NCBI GenBank assembly: GCA_023150555.1
Contig: JAKLKQ010000022.1
Coordinates: 35,284 to 99,283 of the forward strand
Direction: 5' to 3'
DNA: 64,000 nt
Origin: Planctomycetota bacterium
GTDB taxonomy: Bacteria; Planctomycetota; SZUA-567; H5-PLA8
Within the stretch, counting starts at the first letter, position 1, and each line of letters opens with the position of its first letter. The position numbers and the translations under genes were made by a program. Positions 8,082 to 17,329 of this stretch are shown here, piece after piece. The notes below the pieces were generated by a model. That model was not told the origin of the DNA, searched no databases, and saw only the letters and a program-made list of their open reading frames with translations.

Positions 8082-9095
8082 CTAACGGCCCGGCGGAAGG
8101 ATCTCGGTGTCGCGGTCGCGCAGGTTGCGCGGGCGCGGGAATTCGTCGTCACCGACCGGCGTGGCGGTGGTCTCGTCTTCGGCGGCCTCTTCGTCCCTTG
8201 GTTCGGGTTCGGCGGCTTTCTCGTAGCGGCGGTCGTGGCGCAGTCGCGCGTCGGCGAGGTAGCGGAACAGGCGCTCGCGGGCCGACTCGGCGCCGGGCGT
8301 GCCGGCCTGCTCCAGCATCGCGACTTCTTCGCTCAGGCGAATGGCCTCTTCGCCGAACTCGCGCACGACCTTGGCCAGTTCCGCGGCGTTCTGGGCGAAG
8401 ACATCCACCCACAGCGAGGCCTCGCTGCCGGCAAGGCGGGTCATGTCGCGCAGGCCGGGTCCGCTGAGCGTCAGGCTGCGGTCGGACTGCGCGTGGATCA
8501 GGGCGTAGGCGAGCAGGTGGGGCAGGTGGCTGCTGCGCGCCAGCACGGCGTCGTGTTCGGCCGGGGCCAGGCGCATGGTTTTCATGCCCAGGCTCTTCCA
8601 GAAGTCATCGACCTGGCGGTAGGCCTCGTTGTCCGTCGAGGGCGTCGGCGTCAGCACGCAGGTGGCGCCTTCGAGCTGCACTTCGCCGGAGGCGGCCACG
8701 CCGGTCTTCTCGCTGCCGGTTAGCGGGTGGCTGCCTACGAACTGCACGGGCGCCTTCAGCCGCGAGATCAGGGTCTCGACGCCGGAGACCACGGTGGACT
8801 TGGTCGAACCCAGATCGGTCAGGATCGCGCCGTCGCGGCAGGCGGGGATCACGGTGGCGGCCACTTCGGGGATCAGGCGCACGGGGACGGCCAGCAGCAC
8901 CAGGTCGGCGTCGCGCACGCCCAACTGCAGGTCCAGCGTGGCCTCGTCGACGGCGCCGATGCGCTTGGCCGCGTCGATGGTCTGCTGGTTGTCCGCCACG
9001 CCGATGACGCGCGTGGCCGCGCCGGCGCGCCGGGCCGCCAGGCCCACGGCGCCGCCCATCAGGCCCATGCCCACGATGCAGAGTCGATGCAGCAA
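8082..9095 (-). CDS. tyrA: prephenate/arogenate dehydrogenase (TyrA family)
   Basis: 337-residue NAD(P)-dependent dehydrogenase of tyrosine synthesis. It has an N-terminal Rossmann GMGLMGGAVG motif, then VLLAVPV, TDLGSTK, and the TyrA active-site signature FVGSHPLTGSEKTG. The helical dimerisation domain includes SHLPHLLAYAL. No ACT domain is present, so feedback by tyrosine is not evident. The C-terminal 60 residues are charged and Glu/Arg-rich, beyond the usual end of the family. The first codon is TTG with AGAGGG seven bases upstream; no ATG fits better, because the Rossmann strand starts immediately. Cyclohexadienyl specificity cannot be read from sequence. Confidence 0.9.
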   Translation of the reverse strand: MLHRLCIVGMGLMGGAVGLAARRAGAATRVIGVADNQQTIDAAKRIGAVDEATLDLQLGVRDADLVLLAVPVRLIPEVAATVIPACRDGAILTDLGSTKSTVVSGVETLISRLKAPVQFVGSHPLTGSEKTGVAASGEVQLEGATCVLTPTPSTDNEAYRQVDDFWKSLGMKTMRLAPAEHDAVLARSSHLPHLLAYALIHAQSDRSLTLSGPGLRDMTRLAGSEASLWVDVFAQNAAELAKVVREFGEEAIRLSEEVAMLEQAGTPGAESARERLFRYLADARLRHDRRYEKAAEPEPRDEEAAEDETTATPVGDDEFPRPRNLRDRDTEILPPGR

Positions 9096-9468
9096 CGTCC
9101 GGCCCTCTAGCGTTACGTCTCGAAAATGGGTGCGTGCTGACGTCCCTTTTACTCACCATGGCGGAGGGATGGGCTACTGTCAAGCTGAGGCCCTTTTTCA
9201 TCGGGCTGCTCGATGGCCGCCAGGGGCGAATGCCGGGGGGTACGGGGGGTGCGGGGTGGGTTGCACCTTGAGCTGTTCCTACGAATGCCCTGCTAACTCG
9301 GGTGAAAAAATTTTCGCGCGGTGGGCCTTCCGGCGGTGCTGCGCGTGGTGCAATCCGCTGGAGGGTAAGCGCCCAGCCGGACGATGCAGAAATCTTGGAA
9401 CAGGATAGGCTCTAGGGACCCTTGGGCCAGGGGCAGGGGAGAGCCCCATTTAGGGGCCGCGGCGTGGT
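9096..9468. other. divergent intergenic region
   Basis: This 373-bp spacer separates tyrA (minus) and the phosphoesterase (plus), so promoters for both must lie here. I see no gene and no convincing -10/-35 pair. Its striking element is the G-run cluster described separately. Confidence 0.5.
9235..9260 (+). other. G-quadruplex-forming motif
   Basis: Four G-runs of 6, 6, 4 and 3 bases are separated by TAC, TGC and T. This meets the standard G4 rule (four runs of three or more G, loops of 1-7). It lies in the divergent tyrA/phosphoesterase spacer on the plus strand. Confidence 0.6.
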
Positions 9469-10041
9469 ATGGAGAGTCCCAGCTTGGGCGACAGCGACCG
9501 CCAGGGCAGCGCGCACCGCATCGGCCTGATCGCCGATACGCACGGGCTCTTCGATCCCAAGCTGGAAGAACTCCTGGCCGGCGTAGAGCTGATCCTGCAT
9601 GCGGGGGACGTCGGTGCGCCGGAGCTCCTGCGGATCCTGAACCGCATCGCGCCTGTGAAGGCCGTCAGCGGCAACGTCGATGTCGGCGTCGCGGGGCTGG
9701 ACCTGCCCTGCTTCGTGCGGCAGGACGTGCATGGCGTGTCGGTGCTGGTCACGCATTACGTTGGCGATCCCGAGGCGCTGCTGCCGCCGGTGGCGGCCGA
9801 GTTGGCGCGCGAACCGGCTCAGCTGGTGCTCAGCGGGCACACGCACAAGCCTTGGATCGAATGCCGCGACGGCACGGTCTTCGTCAATCCGGGCTCCTGC
9901 GGGCCGCGGCGCTTCAGGCTGCCGCGTTCGTGCGGCGTGCTGACTCTGCCCGGAAGCTGCGGCAGCCCCGAGACCGGCGGGCTGGACGTGCGTTTGTTCG
10001 ACCTCGATACCGGCAGCGAACTCGACTGGAAGTCGGCCTAA
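9469..10041 (+). CDS. metallophosphoesterase, YfcE/MJ0936 type
   Basis: 190-residue calcineurin-like phosphoesterase. It has metal ligands in IADTHG, HAGDVG, VSGNVD, LVTHYVGD and SGHTHKP, the full set for the small YfcE/MJ0936 subgroup of cyclic-nucleotide or phosphodiester hydrolases. NPGSCGPRR near the C-terminus is also typical. The enzyme should be cytoplasmic and use Mn or another divalent metal; the substrate is unknown. Its stop codon overlaps the next gene's ATG by one base (TAATG), so it is translationally coupled to the membrane protein that follows. The ribosome site before this ATG is weak. Confidence 0.9.
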   Translation: MESPSLGDSDRQGSAHRIGLIADTHGLFDPKLEELLAGVELILHAGDVGAPELLRILNRIAPVKAVSGNVDVGVAGLDLPCFVRQDVHGVSVLVTHYVGDPEALLPPVAAELAREPAQLVLSGHTHKPWIECRDGTVFVNPGSCGPRRFRLPRSCGVLTLPGSCGSPETGGLDVRLFDLDTGSELDWKSA

Positions 10042-12989
10042 TGGAAGAAACGAAGATCATCCCGCGCGAGCCCGAAGGAGAAGGCAAGGGCAACGGCGAA
10101 GCCGGTGGCGCGGCCCCGCAACCCGCGGCGCCCGTGCCGCCCGAGTTGGCCACGATGTCGGAGGGGCTCGACGAGACCAAGGCGATCCCGCCCGCCCCGA
10201 AGCCCGGCGCGCTGAACCTCGAGCAGTCCTTCTGGAAGGCGGCAGCGGCGCTGATGCTGGCGCTCGCGTTCCTGACGGTCTCCGGCTGCTTTAACGCGCC
10301 CTTTCTGAGCTACGACGACGTCGAGCAGGTCAGCAAGAACCCGGTCGTCGCCGAAGGCAAGAGCCTCTTCGCGGGCTTCTTCGAATTCCACTACGCGCAG
10401 TACGTGCCCGTGACGCTGGCGAGCTTCAAGCTCAACTTCGATCTCTTCGGGCGCGAGGCGGCGTGGAGTTTCCGCGCGGGCAACCTGCTCCTGCACGCCT
10501 GCAGCGGCCTGCTGATCATGGCCCTCTTCGTGCGCCTGGGCCTGAAGCGCCTGGAGGCGATGGTCTTGGCGATGGCCTGGGTCGCGCACCCGATGGCCTG
10601 TGAGTCGGTGGGGTGGATCACCGAGCGCAGCAACTGCCTGGCGGCCTTCTTCGGCCTCCTGGGCTTGTACGCCTACGTGCGCTGGTATGCCGACTGGGCG
10701 GGCGTCCTGGGCGGCGCGGGCGGATTCCTGCTGGCGGTGCTCAGCAAACCGGCGGCGCTGGGCTTCCTGCCGATTTTCGTGGCCGTGGACCTGCTGGGCG
10801 GACCGGACAAGCTCAAGCGCGGCAACATGCTCACCGAGAGCGGCGGCTTCTCGATCGTCGGCAACCAAGCCGGCGCCTTCTGGCGCCTGCTGCCGCTGGT
10901 GCTGGTCGCCGGGGTTCTGACGTGGGTGGGCATCGAGCGCCACAAAACGGGCCTGATGCCGCCGCCGGGCGGGCACTGGTACACGGCGCTGCTGACGGAC
11001 GTCGAGATCTTCGCGCGCTACCTGTCCAACATCCTGGCACCCTACCGGCTCAGCGCCTTCTACCACGTCCGCGACATCGAATCGCTGGCCGACCCGCGCG
11101 TCTATACCTTCGGCGCCGTGCTGGTGCTGCTGGTGGTCATGAGCACCGCCGTGGCGCGTTCGCGCCGCCGTGCCGCCTTCGGCTGGCTCTGGTTCTTCGG
11201 GGGCCTGGCGACCAACTCCAACATCGTGGCCATCGACTTCCTGATGCAGGACCGCTATGCGTACCTGGCGTCCATCGGCGTCCTGCTGGTGGTCGTCGAG
11301 ACCGTGCTCGGCATCGCCGACCGCGTCTCCGCGGCGCCGGCCGAGCACGCGCAGCCGCGCCCCGTCCTGGCCGTGCTGGCCGGGCTGTTCATCGCCATGC
11401 TGGGTTTCTTCAGCGCGCAGCGCAGTGTGCTGTGGGCCAACGAGGCGAACCTGTTCGAGCACGCCACCCGGCAGCAGCCGGGCAGCGCCTTCGGGCACCT
11501 GTACCTGATGACCGTCCTGGACACCCGCGGCTACGAGGTGTCCAAGGCCACGGTGCGCACGCCGGACGAGGAGGCCATGCGAGAGAAGGCACTCGAGGAG
11601 ATCCGCACGCGCATCCTGGCCGAATTCAACGACGCGCGCGGCTGCAGTGACTACTACCGCCACCACGCGCCCTTCGAGGCCCGGCTGACGGCGGCCCGCA
11701 ACGCGCGGGATCTGGGCAAGCTCGACCTCGCGCGCGATCTGCTCGGCGGCTTCCTGCCCCCGCCGCCGCCGCCCGAAGGCTGGGAAGAACGCCTCCGCGA
11801 AGGCGACGTGGCCGGCGGCCTGCGCGGCACGCTGCTGGGCCCCGAGATCGGCTTCGGGCACGTGTACGTCTACTACGCCAAGACCCTCTGCAGCGCCTAC
11901 GACCTGATGGCCGAGTGCGATCTCGATGCCTTCCAGCAGGCGACGCTGGTCGCCGACGGCAACGCGTTGCTGGACCGCGCCGAAGGATGGGTGGAAAAGA
12001 GTGTCGCGGCGCGGCTCGAGATCGCCGGCGGCCTCGCGAAGGAAGCCGAGCGCTACCGCACCATGGCCGCCGACTACCGTGCCGCCGCGCGGCTCGAGAG
12101 CGCCAACCGCCTCGTGAAGGAAGGCGAGCGCTACGACGCCATGGCCGCCGACTACCGCGCAGCCACCGCCAGCCCCGCGTGCATCGCCGTGCTGCGTGCG
12201 CGCGATGCCCTGAAGCTGGCGCAGGAGAGGGGCAAGAACCTGGCCGCCGCGTTCAAAGAGGTTCAGGAGGCCCTCAAGCGCCTGCGCCCGACTATCGACG
12301 AGTACCGCGGCGCGCTGCTGCCTCCGCCGCGCGCGCCCGAGGACTGGCTGCCCGCCCCCGAGCGCTTGCTGTCCGTTGCGCTCCTGGCCGAGGGCGAAGC
12401 CCGGCTCGAGGGCCTCAAGCCGCCGCCGGGCGCCAGCGAGAAAGATCCGCCCCCACGCCTCTCGTGGATGCCGGTGGCCGACCTCATCCAGGAACTCTGC
12501 AACCGCGCGCTGGAATTGGACCCGTCCTGCGCCGACGCGCACTTCCTGCTCGCGCGCCTGCACCTGCTCCTCGACCGGCTCTGCGAACTCAACCAGGACC
12601 TGGCCGGCAGTAACGAGCACTTCAGCGAGGCCGTCAAGCAGTACAACAAGATCTCCACCTCCTGGTATCGGTACCCCATCGTCCAGGCGCACCTCAGCCG
12701 CCTGAAGCCGCCCAAACCCCTGCCCAAGGACGATGAAAAGAAGGTGAACGGTGAGGCGGGCGGGACGGGCGGGACGGGCGAACCGCGCGAAGCGCCCGGC
12801 AAGACGGAGCTCGCGCCGGAGACGAAGACCGAGGCCGCGCCGGAAGCGAAGACCGAACCTGCGCCGGATAAAAAGACCGAGGCCGCGCCGGAAGCGAAGG
12901 CTGAACCTGTGCCGGAGACGAAGACCGAGGCCGCGCCAGAGACCAAAACGGAAGCCGCGCCGGCAGCCGGAGGTGACGCGGGGCCATGA
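10041..12989 (+). CDS. multi-membrane GT-C/TMTC-like protein with TPR-type C-terminus
   Basis: 982 residues. A charged cytoplasmic N-tail leads into about ten membrane segments. The first outside loop carries an acidic pair (FLSYDDVEQV), as in GT-C glycosyltransferases of the PMT/TMTC type that use lipid-linked sugars. NLLLHACSG, AHPMACESVGW and DRYAYLASIG are conserved between this protein and the next. A hydrophilic, Ala-rich helical region of about 450 residues with TPR-like features follows, including a tandem 26-residue duplication. The tail (about 915-982) is a low-complexity Pro-Ala-Glu-Lys repeat. Probably a membrane glycosyltransferase or related scaffold; substrate unknown. It overlaps the next gene by four bases (ATGA). 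Confidence 0.72.
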   Translation: MEETKIIPREPEGEGKGNGEAGGAAPQPAAPVPPELATMSEGLDETKAIPPAPKPGALNLEQSFWKAAAALMLALAFLTVSGCFNAPFLSYDDVEQVSKNPVVAEGKSLFAGFFEFHYAQYVPVTLASFKLNFDLFGREAAWSFRAGNLLLHACSGLLIMALFVRLGLKRLEAMVLAMAWVAHPMACESVGWITERSNCLAAFFGLLGLYAYVRWYADWAGVLGGAGGFLLAVLSKPAALGFLPIFVAVDLLGGPDKLKRGNMLTESGGFSIVGNQAGAFWRLLPLVLVAGVLTWVGIERHKTGLMPPPGGHWYTALLTDVEIFARYLSNILAPYRLSAFYHVRDIESLADPRVYTFGAVLVLLVVMSTAVARSRRRAAFGWLWFFGGLATNSNIVAIDFLMQDRYAYLASIGVLLVVVETVLGIADRVSAAPAEHAQPRPVLAVLAGLFIAMLGFFSAQRSVLWANEANLFEHATRQQPGSAFGHLYLMTVLDTRGYEVSKATVRTPDEEAMREKALEEIRTRILAEFNDARGCSDYYRHHAPFEARLTAARNARDLGKLDLARDLLGGFLPPPPPPEGWEERLREGDVAGGLRGTLLGPEIGFGHVYVYYAKTLCSAYDLMAECDLDAFQQATLVADGNALLDRAEGWVEKSVAARLEIAGGLAKEAERYRTMAADYRAAARLESANRLVKEGERYDAMAADYRAATASPACIAVLRARDALKLAQERGKNLAAAFKEVQEALKRLRPTIDEYRGALLPPPRAPEDWLPAPERLLSVALLAEGEARLEGLKPPPGASEKDPPPRLSWMPVADLIQELCNRALELDPSCADAHFLLARLHLLLDRLCELNQDLAGSNEHFSEAVKQYNKISTSWYRYPIVQAHLSRLKPPKPLPKDDEKKVNGEAGGTGGTGEPREAPGKTELAPETKTEAAPEAKTEPAPDKKTEAAPEAKAEPVPETKTEAAPETKTEAAPAAGGDAGP
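12009..12164 (+). repeat. tandem 78-bp duplication inside the GT-C-like gene
   Basis: Two adjacent 78-bp units encode 26-residue helices: one starts ARLEIAGGLAKEAERY, the next ARLESANRLVKEGERY, and both end MAADYRAA. The period is in frame and the copies have diverged slightly. Confidence 0.8.
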
Positions 12990-14728
12990 CCGCGGCGGAG
13001 CCATCCGCCGGACGCGCAACCGACGCGCTCCTGATCGTTGCGCTCAGCCTGCTCGCCGTCGCCGGCGCCTTCAGCGCGCCCTTTCTCGCCTACGACGACA
13101 CCGTCCACATCACGCACAACGCTGCGCTGGATCCGAAGGTCCCGCTCCTTAGCTACTTCGCGCCCGACGCCACCGAGAGCGCCGCCGGCAGCCAGGCCTA
13201 CATGCCGCTGACGTACTTGAGCTGGCGCCTGGATCGGTTTCTCTACGCAGGTTGGATGCCGGCATTGCTGGGCAGCTGGGCGCCGGGCGTGCGCGCCACC
13301 ACATGGCTGCTGCACGCGCTGGCGGCGCTGCTGCTGTGGCGCTTCCTGCTCTCGTTGGGCGTGAAGCGCGGCGCCGCGCTGGGCATCGCGGCCCTCTTCG
13401 CCTGCCACCCAACCGCCTGCGAGACGCTCTGCTGGGCCACCGAACGCAAGACCGCGATCGCCGGCTGCTTCGGCTTCGCGGCGCTGTGCGCGTGGACGCA
13501 GCGCGGCTGGCCGCGCCTGGTGCGCGCGGCCGTGGCCACCACATGTTACGTGCTGGCGCTGATGGGCAAGCAGAGCGCGCTGGGCCTGTTACCGGTCTTC
13601 GCGGTGCTGGAAGGCTTCGGCGGCGCGGAGGGGCTGCGCGGCGAAGGCGTAAAATCGCAACCGCACCGGCATGCCGCGGCGCTGGCCTTTGCCCTCGCGC
13701 CGCTCGCCGCCGCCAGCGCGTTCTTCATCCTGATCGGCCTGCGCGGCCACGCCCACTACCTGGTGCCGCCGCCCGGCGGGTCGCTCTTTACCGCCCTCCT
13801 GACCGACGCATGGATCGAACTGCGCCAGGTGCGAAACCTGCTGGTGCCCACGGACCTCAGCGCCTCGTACGCGATCGAGCCCATCGTCTCGCTCGCCGAC
13901 GGGCGTCTGTGGCTTTCGCTCTTCGTGCTGGCCGCGGTCGTGGCGGCGGCGATCTACTTCGCGCGTTCGCGGGCACGCGCGTTCTTCGGCTGGCTCTGGT
14001 TCTTCGGCGCGCAGGGCCCCAGCCTGAACCTGATCGCGCTCTCCTGCCCGATGGCCGACCGCTACCTGTACCTCGCGCTGCCCGGGTTCATCCTCGCCGT
14101 CGCCGAGATGATCGAGGGGCTCTGGGACCGCGCGCAAACCGAAGGCGGCCGACGGCGCCTGGGGCTGGCCGGCTGCGTGGGGCTGTACGTGCTGCTCTGC
14201 GGTGGCTTGGCGGTCGCGCGCGGCCTGGTCTGGCGCGACATGCACACGCTCTTCGCCGATGCCGCGCGCAAGGAACCGCGTTCGGCCTACGCGCGCTACG
14301 GGCTGGGGCAGGCCGAGGCGCAGGCGTGGATCGACCACGCGCGCGACGGCTATACCAGCGCGTCCTTCGCCGTCGCCGACGGCCGGATGCCGGTGGGGCT
14401 CGCGTATGCCGAGTGGCTGCGCCGCAACGGCGAAACGACCGCTGCCGAAGCGCGGATCGAGGCCGAAGCACACGCCGACGCCTGGGCCGCCGAATGGACG
14501 GCCTTCTTCGACGAGGCCGTCGATGCGGACCGGCAGCTCAAGCGCGGCGAAGTCGCGCTCGAGCTGGGCGTCTACCACCGCCTGCGCGGGGAACCCGCCG
14601 AGGCAAAGCGCTTCCTCAAACTGGCCGCGCACCCGCCGCCGGGCGTGTACGAGGACCCAGGCATCGTACAGGAAGCCCGCCGGCAACTGGGCGAACTCGG
14701 CGTGCCCGCCGATCCTATAACCCCTTGA
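12986..14728 (+). CDS. multi-membrane GT-C/TMTC-like protein, paralogue of preceding gene
   Basis: 580 residues with about ten predicted membrane helices. It repeats the key features of its neighbour: FLAYDDTVHITHN in the first outside loop, TWLLHALAAL, ACHPTACETLCW, a PPPGGSLFTALLTD loop and ADRYLYLALPG. The C-terminal 130 residues are soluble and helical but shorter than in the paralogue, and there is no low-complexity tail. The ATG lies inside the stop of the previous gene (ATGA), so the pair is translationally coupled and may act together. The family resembles PMT/TMTC mannosyltransferases; activity here is inferred only from topology and the acidic loop. Confidence 0.72.
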   Translation: MTAAEPSAGRATDALLIVALSLLAVAGAFSAPFLAYDDTVHITHNAALDPKVPLLSYFAPDATESAAGSQAYMPLTYLSWRLDRFLYAGWMPALLGSWAPGVRATTWLLHALAALLLWRFLLSLGVKRGAALGIAALFACHPTACETLCWATERKTAIAGCFGFAALCAWTQRGWPRLVRAAVATTCYVLALMGKQSALGLLPVFAVLEGFGGAEGLRGEGVKSQPHRHAAALAFALAPLAAASAFFILIGLRGHAHYLVPPPGGSLFTALLTDAWIELRQVRNLLVPTDLSASYAIEPIVSLADGRLWLSLFVLAAVVAAAIYFARSRARAFFGWLWFFGAQGPSLNLIALSCPMADRYLYLALPGFILAVAEMIEGLWDRAQTEGGRRRLGLAGCVGLYVLLCGGLAVARGLVWRDMHTLFADAARKEPRSAYARYGLGQAEAQAWIDHARDGYTSASFAVADGRMPVGLAYAEWLRRNGETTAAEARIEAEAHADAWAAEWTAFFDEAVDADRQLKRGEVALELGVYHRLRGEPAEAKRFLKLAAHPPPGVYEDPGIVQEARRQLGELGVPADPITP

Positions 14729-14790
14729 TTGCACGAAGTTGGTGCAGCACGACGTGCTTACCTAAAGGGCATTTAACCTACTTCGTGCAA
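14729..14790. terminator. long inverted repeat between convergent genes
   Basis: TTGCACGAAGT (14729-14739) is perfectly mirrored by ACTTCGTGCAA (14780-14790), enclosing a smaller hairpin around AGCACGACGTGCT. It starts at the base after the stop codon of the plus-strand gene. The position suits a terminator, but there is no clear T-run after the stem. Confidence 0.5.
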
Positions 14791-14851
14791 TGTAACATCC
14801 TGCACGACGGGCAGCCATGTTCTGATAACAGGTTGTAGAGATTATCGCAAG

Positions 14852-14871
14852 AATGTTCGTCGACGAACATT
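14852..14871. promoter_or_regulatory. 20-bp perfect palindrome
   Basis: AATGTTCGTCGACGAACATT is a perfect dyad in the convergent spacer, flanked by A/T-rich sequence and by two copies of TCGCA. It could be a protein-binding site or a recombination-type site. As a hairpin it would have no loop-favouring centre, which speaks against a terminator. Confidence 0.5.
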
Positions 14872-14932
14872 TTCGCATAATTTCGATTTTGCGAGGGCCA
14901 CGTGCAGCGGACTTACGCGATCGGCACGGCGG

Positions 14933-17329
14933 TCATTCGTCATCGACGGTCGCCGCATATCCGGCGTAGACCTCGGCCCAGTCGACCTTCGCCGCGCCAT
15001 TCGCTTCGGTCAGTTGGATGCGTACACGCACCGGCTTTGCGCCGCGGAAGAGCCGTCCCCACGCGCGCGGCCGCTGCGGGTCTTCCCAGAACTCGCCATT
15101 CTCCAAGAGCATGACCGACGACCAGGTGGCGCCGGACATTTCCTGTATGCAAATCTCGAGACTCCGCTTCGCGAAGCCTTCGTCGATCTCGGCGGCGAGC
15201 ACCCACACCAGCCATGGACCGTTGGGATGCGCGTTCGCAGCGGGGTCGTTCGCGAGTTCCAACACCAGGCCTTCGCCGGAAAGCGCGTCCACCGGCAAGG
15301 GCACCGCAGTCAGCGGATCGCCGTCGTAGAGCGCGCTCAGCGCCTGCATGCTGAGCGTGCGGCCGCCGAGCGTCGAGTCGCCCGTCACGGCAAAGCGTTC
15401 CATGCTGCGCAGGCGCCACGGCGCCTCGTCGCGCGCCGCCCACTCGCCTGTGAATCGGTAGACGTAGTAGCGCGGGTTCGCGCCGAACGGCCCGCGGCGC
15501 TCGAACCAGCTGAAGCCTTCCAGCAGCGGCAGCCCGTTGGCCAGGTAGGCGGGCTCGAGGCCGACGTTTCGCGTGCGCGCGGTGCGCAGGTTGCCCGGCG
15601 ACGGGCAGGCCAGCGCGCGCTCCCAGGCGCGCCCGCGGAAGGCGGTGGTCTGCGTGTTCGGATCGCTGGCGAAGACCGCCTTGCCCAGCACGCCGGGCGA
15701 GGCCGGCAGGTGGTAAGGCGTGCGGCTCGACTGGCTGAGGATGCCTTCGCCGCTCCGGCCGGCGTCGTCGATCGCTTTCAGCGCCTCGATCTGCCCGGCA
15801 TCGTATCGGTAGGGCAGTTCGTCGTAGAGCAGCAGCACGCCGGCCGCCGTCGTGCGCACGCCCTGAAGGCATAGCACGCCCAGCGCGATGACTGCCGCCC
15901 AGGCCAAGCCCCGCCGCGCGCCCGATACGTAATGCGCGACCCACACGCCCGTCGCCAGCATCGCCGCTGTGAAATAAAGCTGGTAGAAACGAAAGAGGTC
16001 GTACTCGTTCAGGGAGAGCGTCAGGTACAGCGCCCCGAGCGCGCCCGGCAGCGTGGCGCCCACCAGCCAGCGCACCGCCGCCGGCGCCCTGGGCTTCAGC
16101 GCCCATGCCGCGAACAGCGGCAGCAGCAGCAGCGTGTGCGCATAGTCCTGCCACCACATCGCGGCGTATCCGGCATCGCCCGGGTAGAGGCGTTCGGCGA
16201 TGCTGGGGAAGCTGGGCGCGAAAGTGCCCGTCCACGCAAAGCGTATGTTCGCATCCGCCGTCAGGCCCAGCGCCGCGCCCGCCGCCATGCCGCCCTGTAC
16301 CAGCGCCACGCCCAAGCCCAGCACGCCCGCCCCAATGAGGTCGCGTGTCGCCGACCATCCCTTTCGCAGCCGCGAGATGGCGAAGACCGTCAGCGCCACG
16401 GCCGCGGCCAGCGCAGCCTGTTCGGCCAGCAGGTTCACCGCCGCCAGCGCGAGCCCCAGCGGAATGGCCGGCGAGAAGCCTCGCCCCGGCGCATCGCCTT
16501 CGGGCCAGCGCAGCGCCATCGCGAAGATCCCGATCAGCCACGCCCAGCCGCTTAAAAGCGCCGGCGCCGCGAAGACCGCGCCCAGCCCGTCGCACGCGAA
16601 GCGCGGGTCGCCCGGCATGAACAGTGGTTCGTTCCCCACCAGCACCGCGGTCCAGCGCAGGTTCCCGCCCAGCGCGAACAGCAGCGTTCCGCCCAGCACG
16701 TACGCCCGCGACGGCGTCCGGCCGTCGCGCGCCGCCGCCGCGCGCAGGAACTCCACGCAGCCGCCCAGCGCCAGCGGCACCAGCACCGCCATCGTCACGT
16801 GCATCGCCAGCCACGGCTCGAGCCCCGTGAAGCCGCCCAGCGACGCGCCGAGCAGGTTCAAGCCGTAGTGGTAGATCAGCACCTGCGCCGTGTCGTAGGG
16901 ATGCGTGTTCGGCAGGCCTGCGATTTCGAGCGGCTTGCAGAGCGACGCATGGAAGAGTTGGTCGCTGCCGCCCTGGTAAAGGAGGTGAATGATCCACAGC
17001 CCCGCCACCGGCAGCAGCCACGGCCAGACAGCCTTCACGTCGTCGCGGCAGGCGGCGAAATCCAGGCGCAGGCTCTCGCGGCCGAAGAGGAAGCAGAGCA
17101 GCAGCGCGGCACACTCGATGCCCAGTAGCGCCGCTGCCGCCGTGCCCGGCAGGATCAGGTAACTCAATGCGTTGAGTGCGACGAGGTGCGCGCTGAGGCC
17201 CGCCAGGCCGCCCAGCGCCAGGCAGGTGTGCGCGTCGGACGAACGCCACGCGCGCCGCGCCCACGCCGCGCCCAGCGCCAGCGGTGGAAGCAGGCACGCC
17301 AGCACGGCCAGCCCGCGCAGCACCTCCAC
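14933..17329 (-). CDS. large polytopic membrane protein, possible GT-C glycosyltransferase
   Basis: 798 residues with at least a dozen hydrophobic segments in the first 550 residues, then an extracytoplasmic region of about 250 residues rich in beta-type sequence. The loop after the third to fourth helix, GGSDQLFHASL, has the Asp/His combination seen in some GT-C enzymes, but I do not recognise a specific family. The start is GTG (17329) with GGAG about ten bases upstream. It converges on the two TMTC-like genes, so the three may belong to one surface-glycan function, but coordinate regulation is not shown. Another reading frame open over this span is a GC-rich shadow. Confidence 0.65.
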   Translation of the reverse strand: MEVLRGLAVLACLLPPLALGAAWARRAWRSSDAHTCLALGGLAGLSAHLVALNALSYLILPGTAAAALLGIECAALLLCFLFGRESLRLDFAACRDDVKAVWPWLLPVAGLWIIHLLYQGGSDQLFHASLCKPLEIAGLPNTHPYDTAQVLIYHYGLNLLGASLGGFTGLEPWLAMHVTMAVLVPLALGGCVEFLRAAAARDGRTPSRAYVLGGTLLFALGGNLRWTAVLVGNEPLFMPGDPRFACDGLGAVFAAPALLSGWAWLIGIFAMALRWPEGDAPGRGFSPAIPLGLALAAVNLLAEQAALAAAVALTVFAISRLRKGWSATRDLIGAGVLGLGVALVQGGMAAGAALGLTADANIRFAWTGTFAPSFPSIAERLYPGDAGYAAMWWQDYAHTLLLLPLFAAWALKPRAPAAVRWLVGATLPGALGALYLTLSLNEYDLFRFYQLYFTAAMLATGVWVAHYVSGARRGLAWAAVIALGVLCLQGVRTTAAGVLLLYDELPYRYDAGQIEALKAIDDAGRSGEGILSQSSRTPYHLPASPGVLGKAVFASDPNTQTTAFRGRAWERALACPSPGNLRTARTRNVGLEPAYLANGLPLLEGFSWFERRGPFGANPRYYVYRFTGEWAARDEAPWRLRSMERFAVTGDSTLGGRTLSMQALSALYDGDPLTAVPLPVDALSGEGLVLELANDPAANAHPNGPWLVWVLAAEIDEGFAKRSLEICIQEMSGATWSSVMLLENGEFWEDPQRPRAWGRLFRGAKPVRVRIQLTEANGAAKVDWAEVYAGYAATVDDE

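Noticed and set aside
10038..13019. 993-residue minus-strand open frame across the first GT-C-like gene
   Set aside because: Exact antisense of a gene with coherent membrane topology and coupled starts; no ribosome site or recognisable domain.
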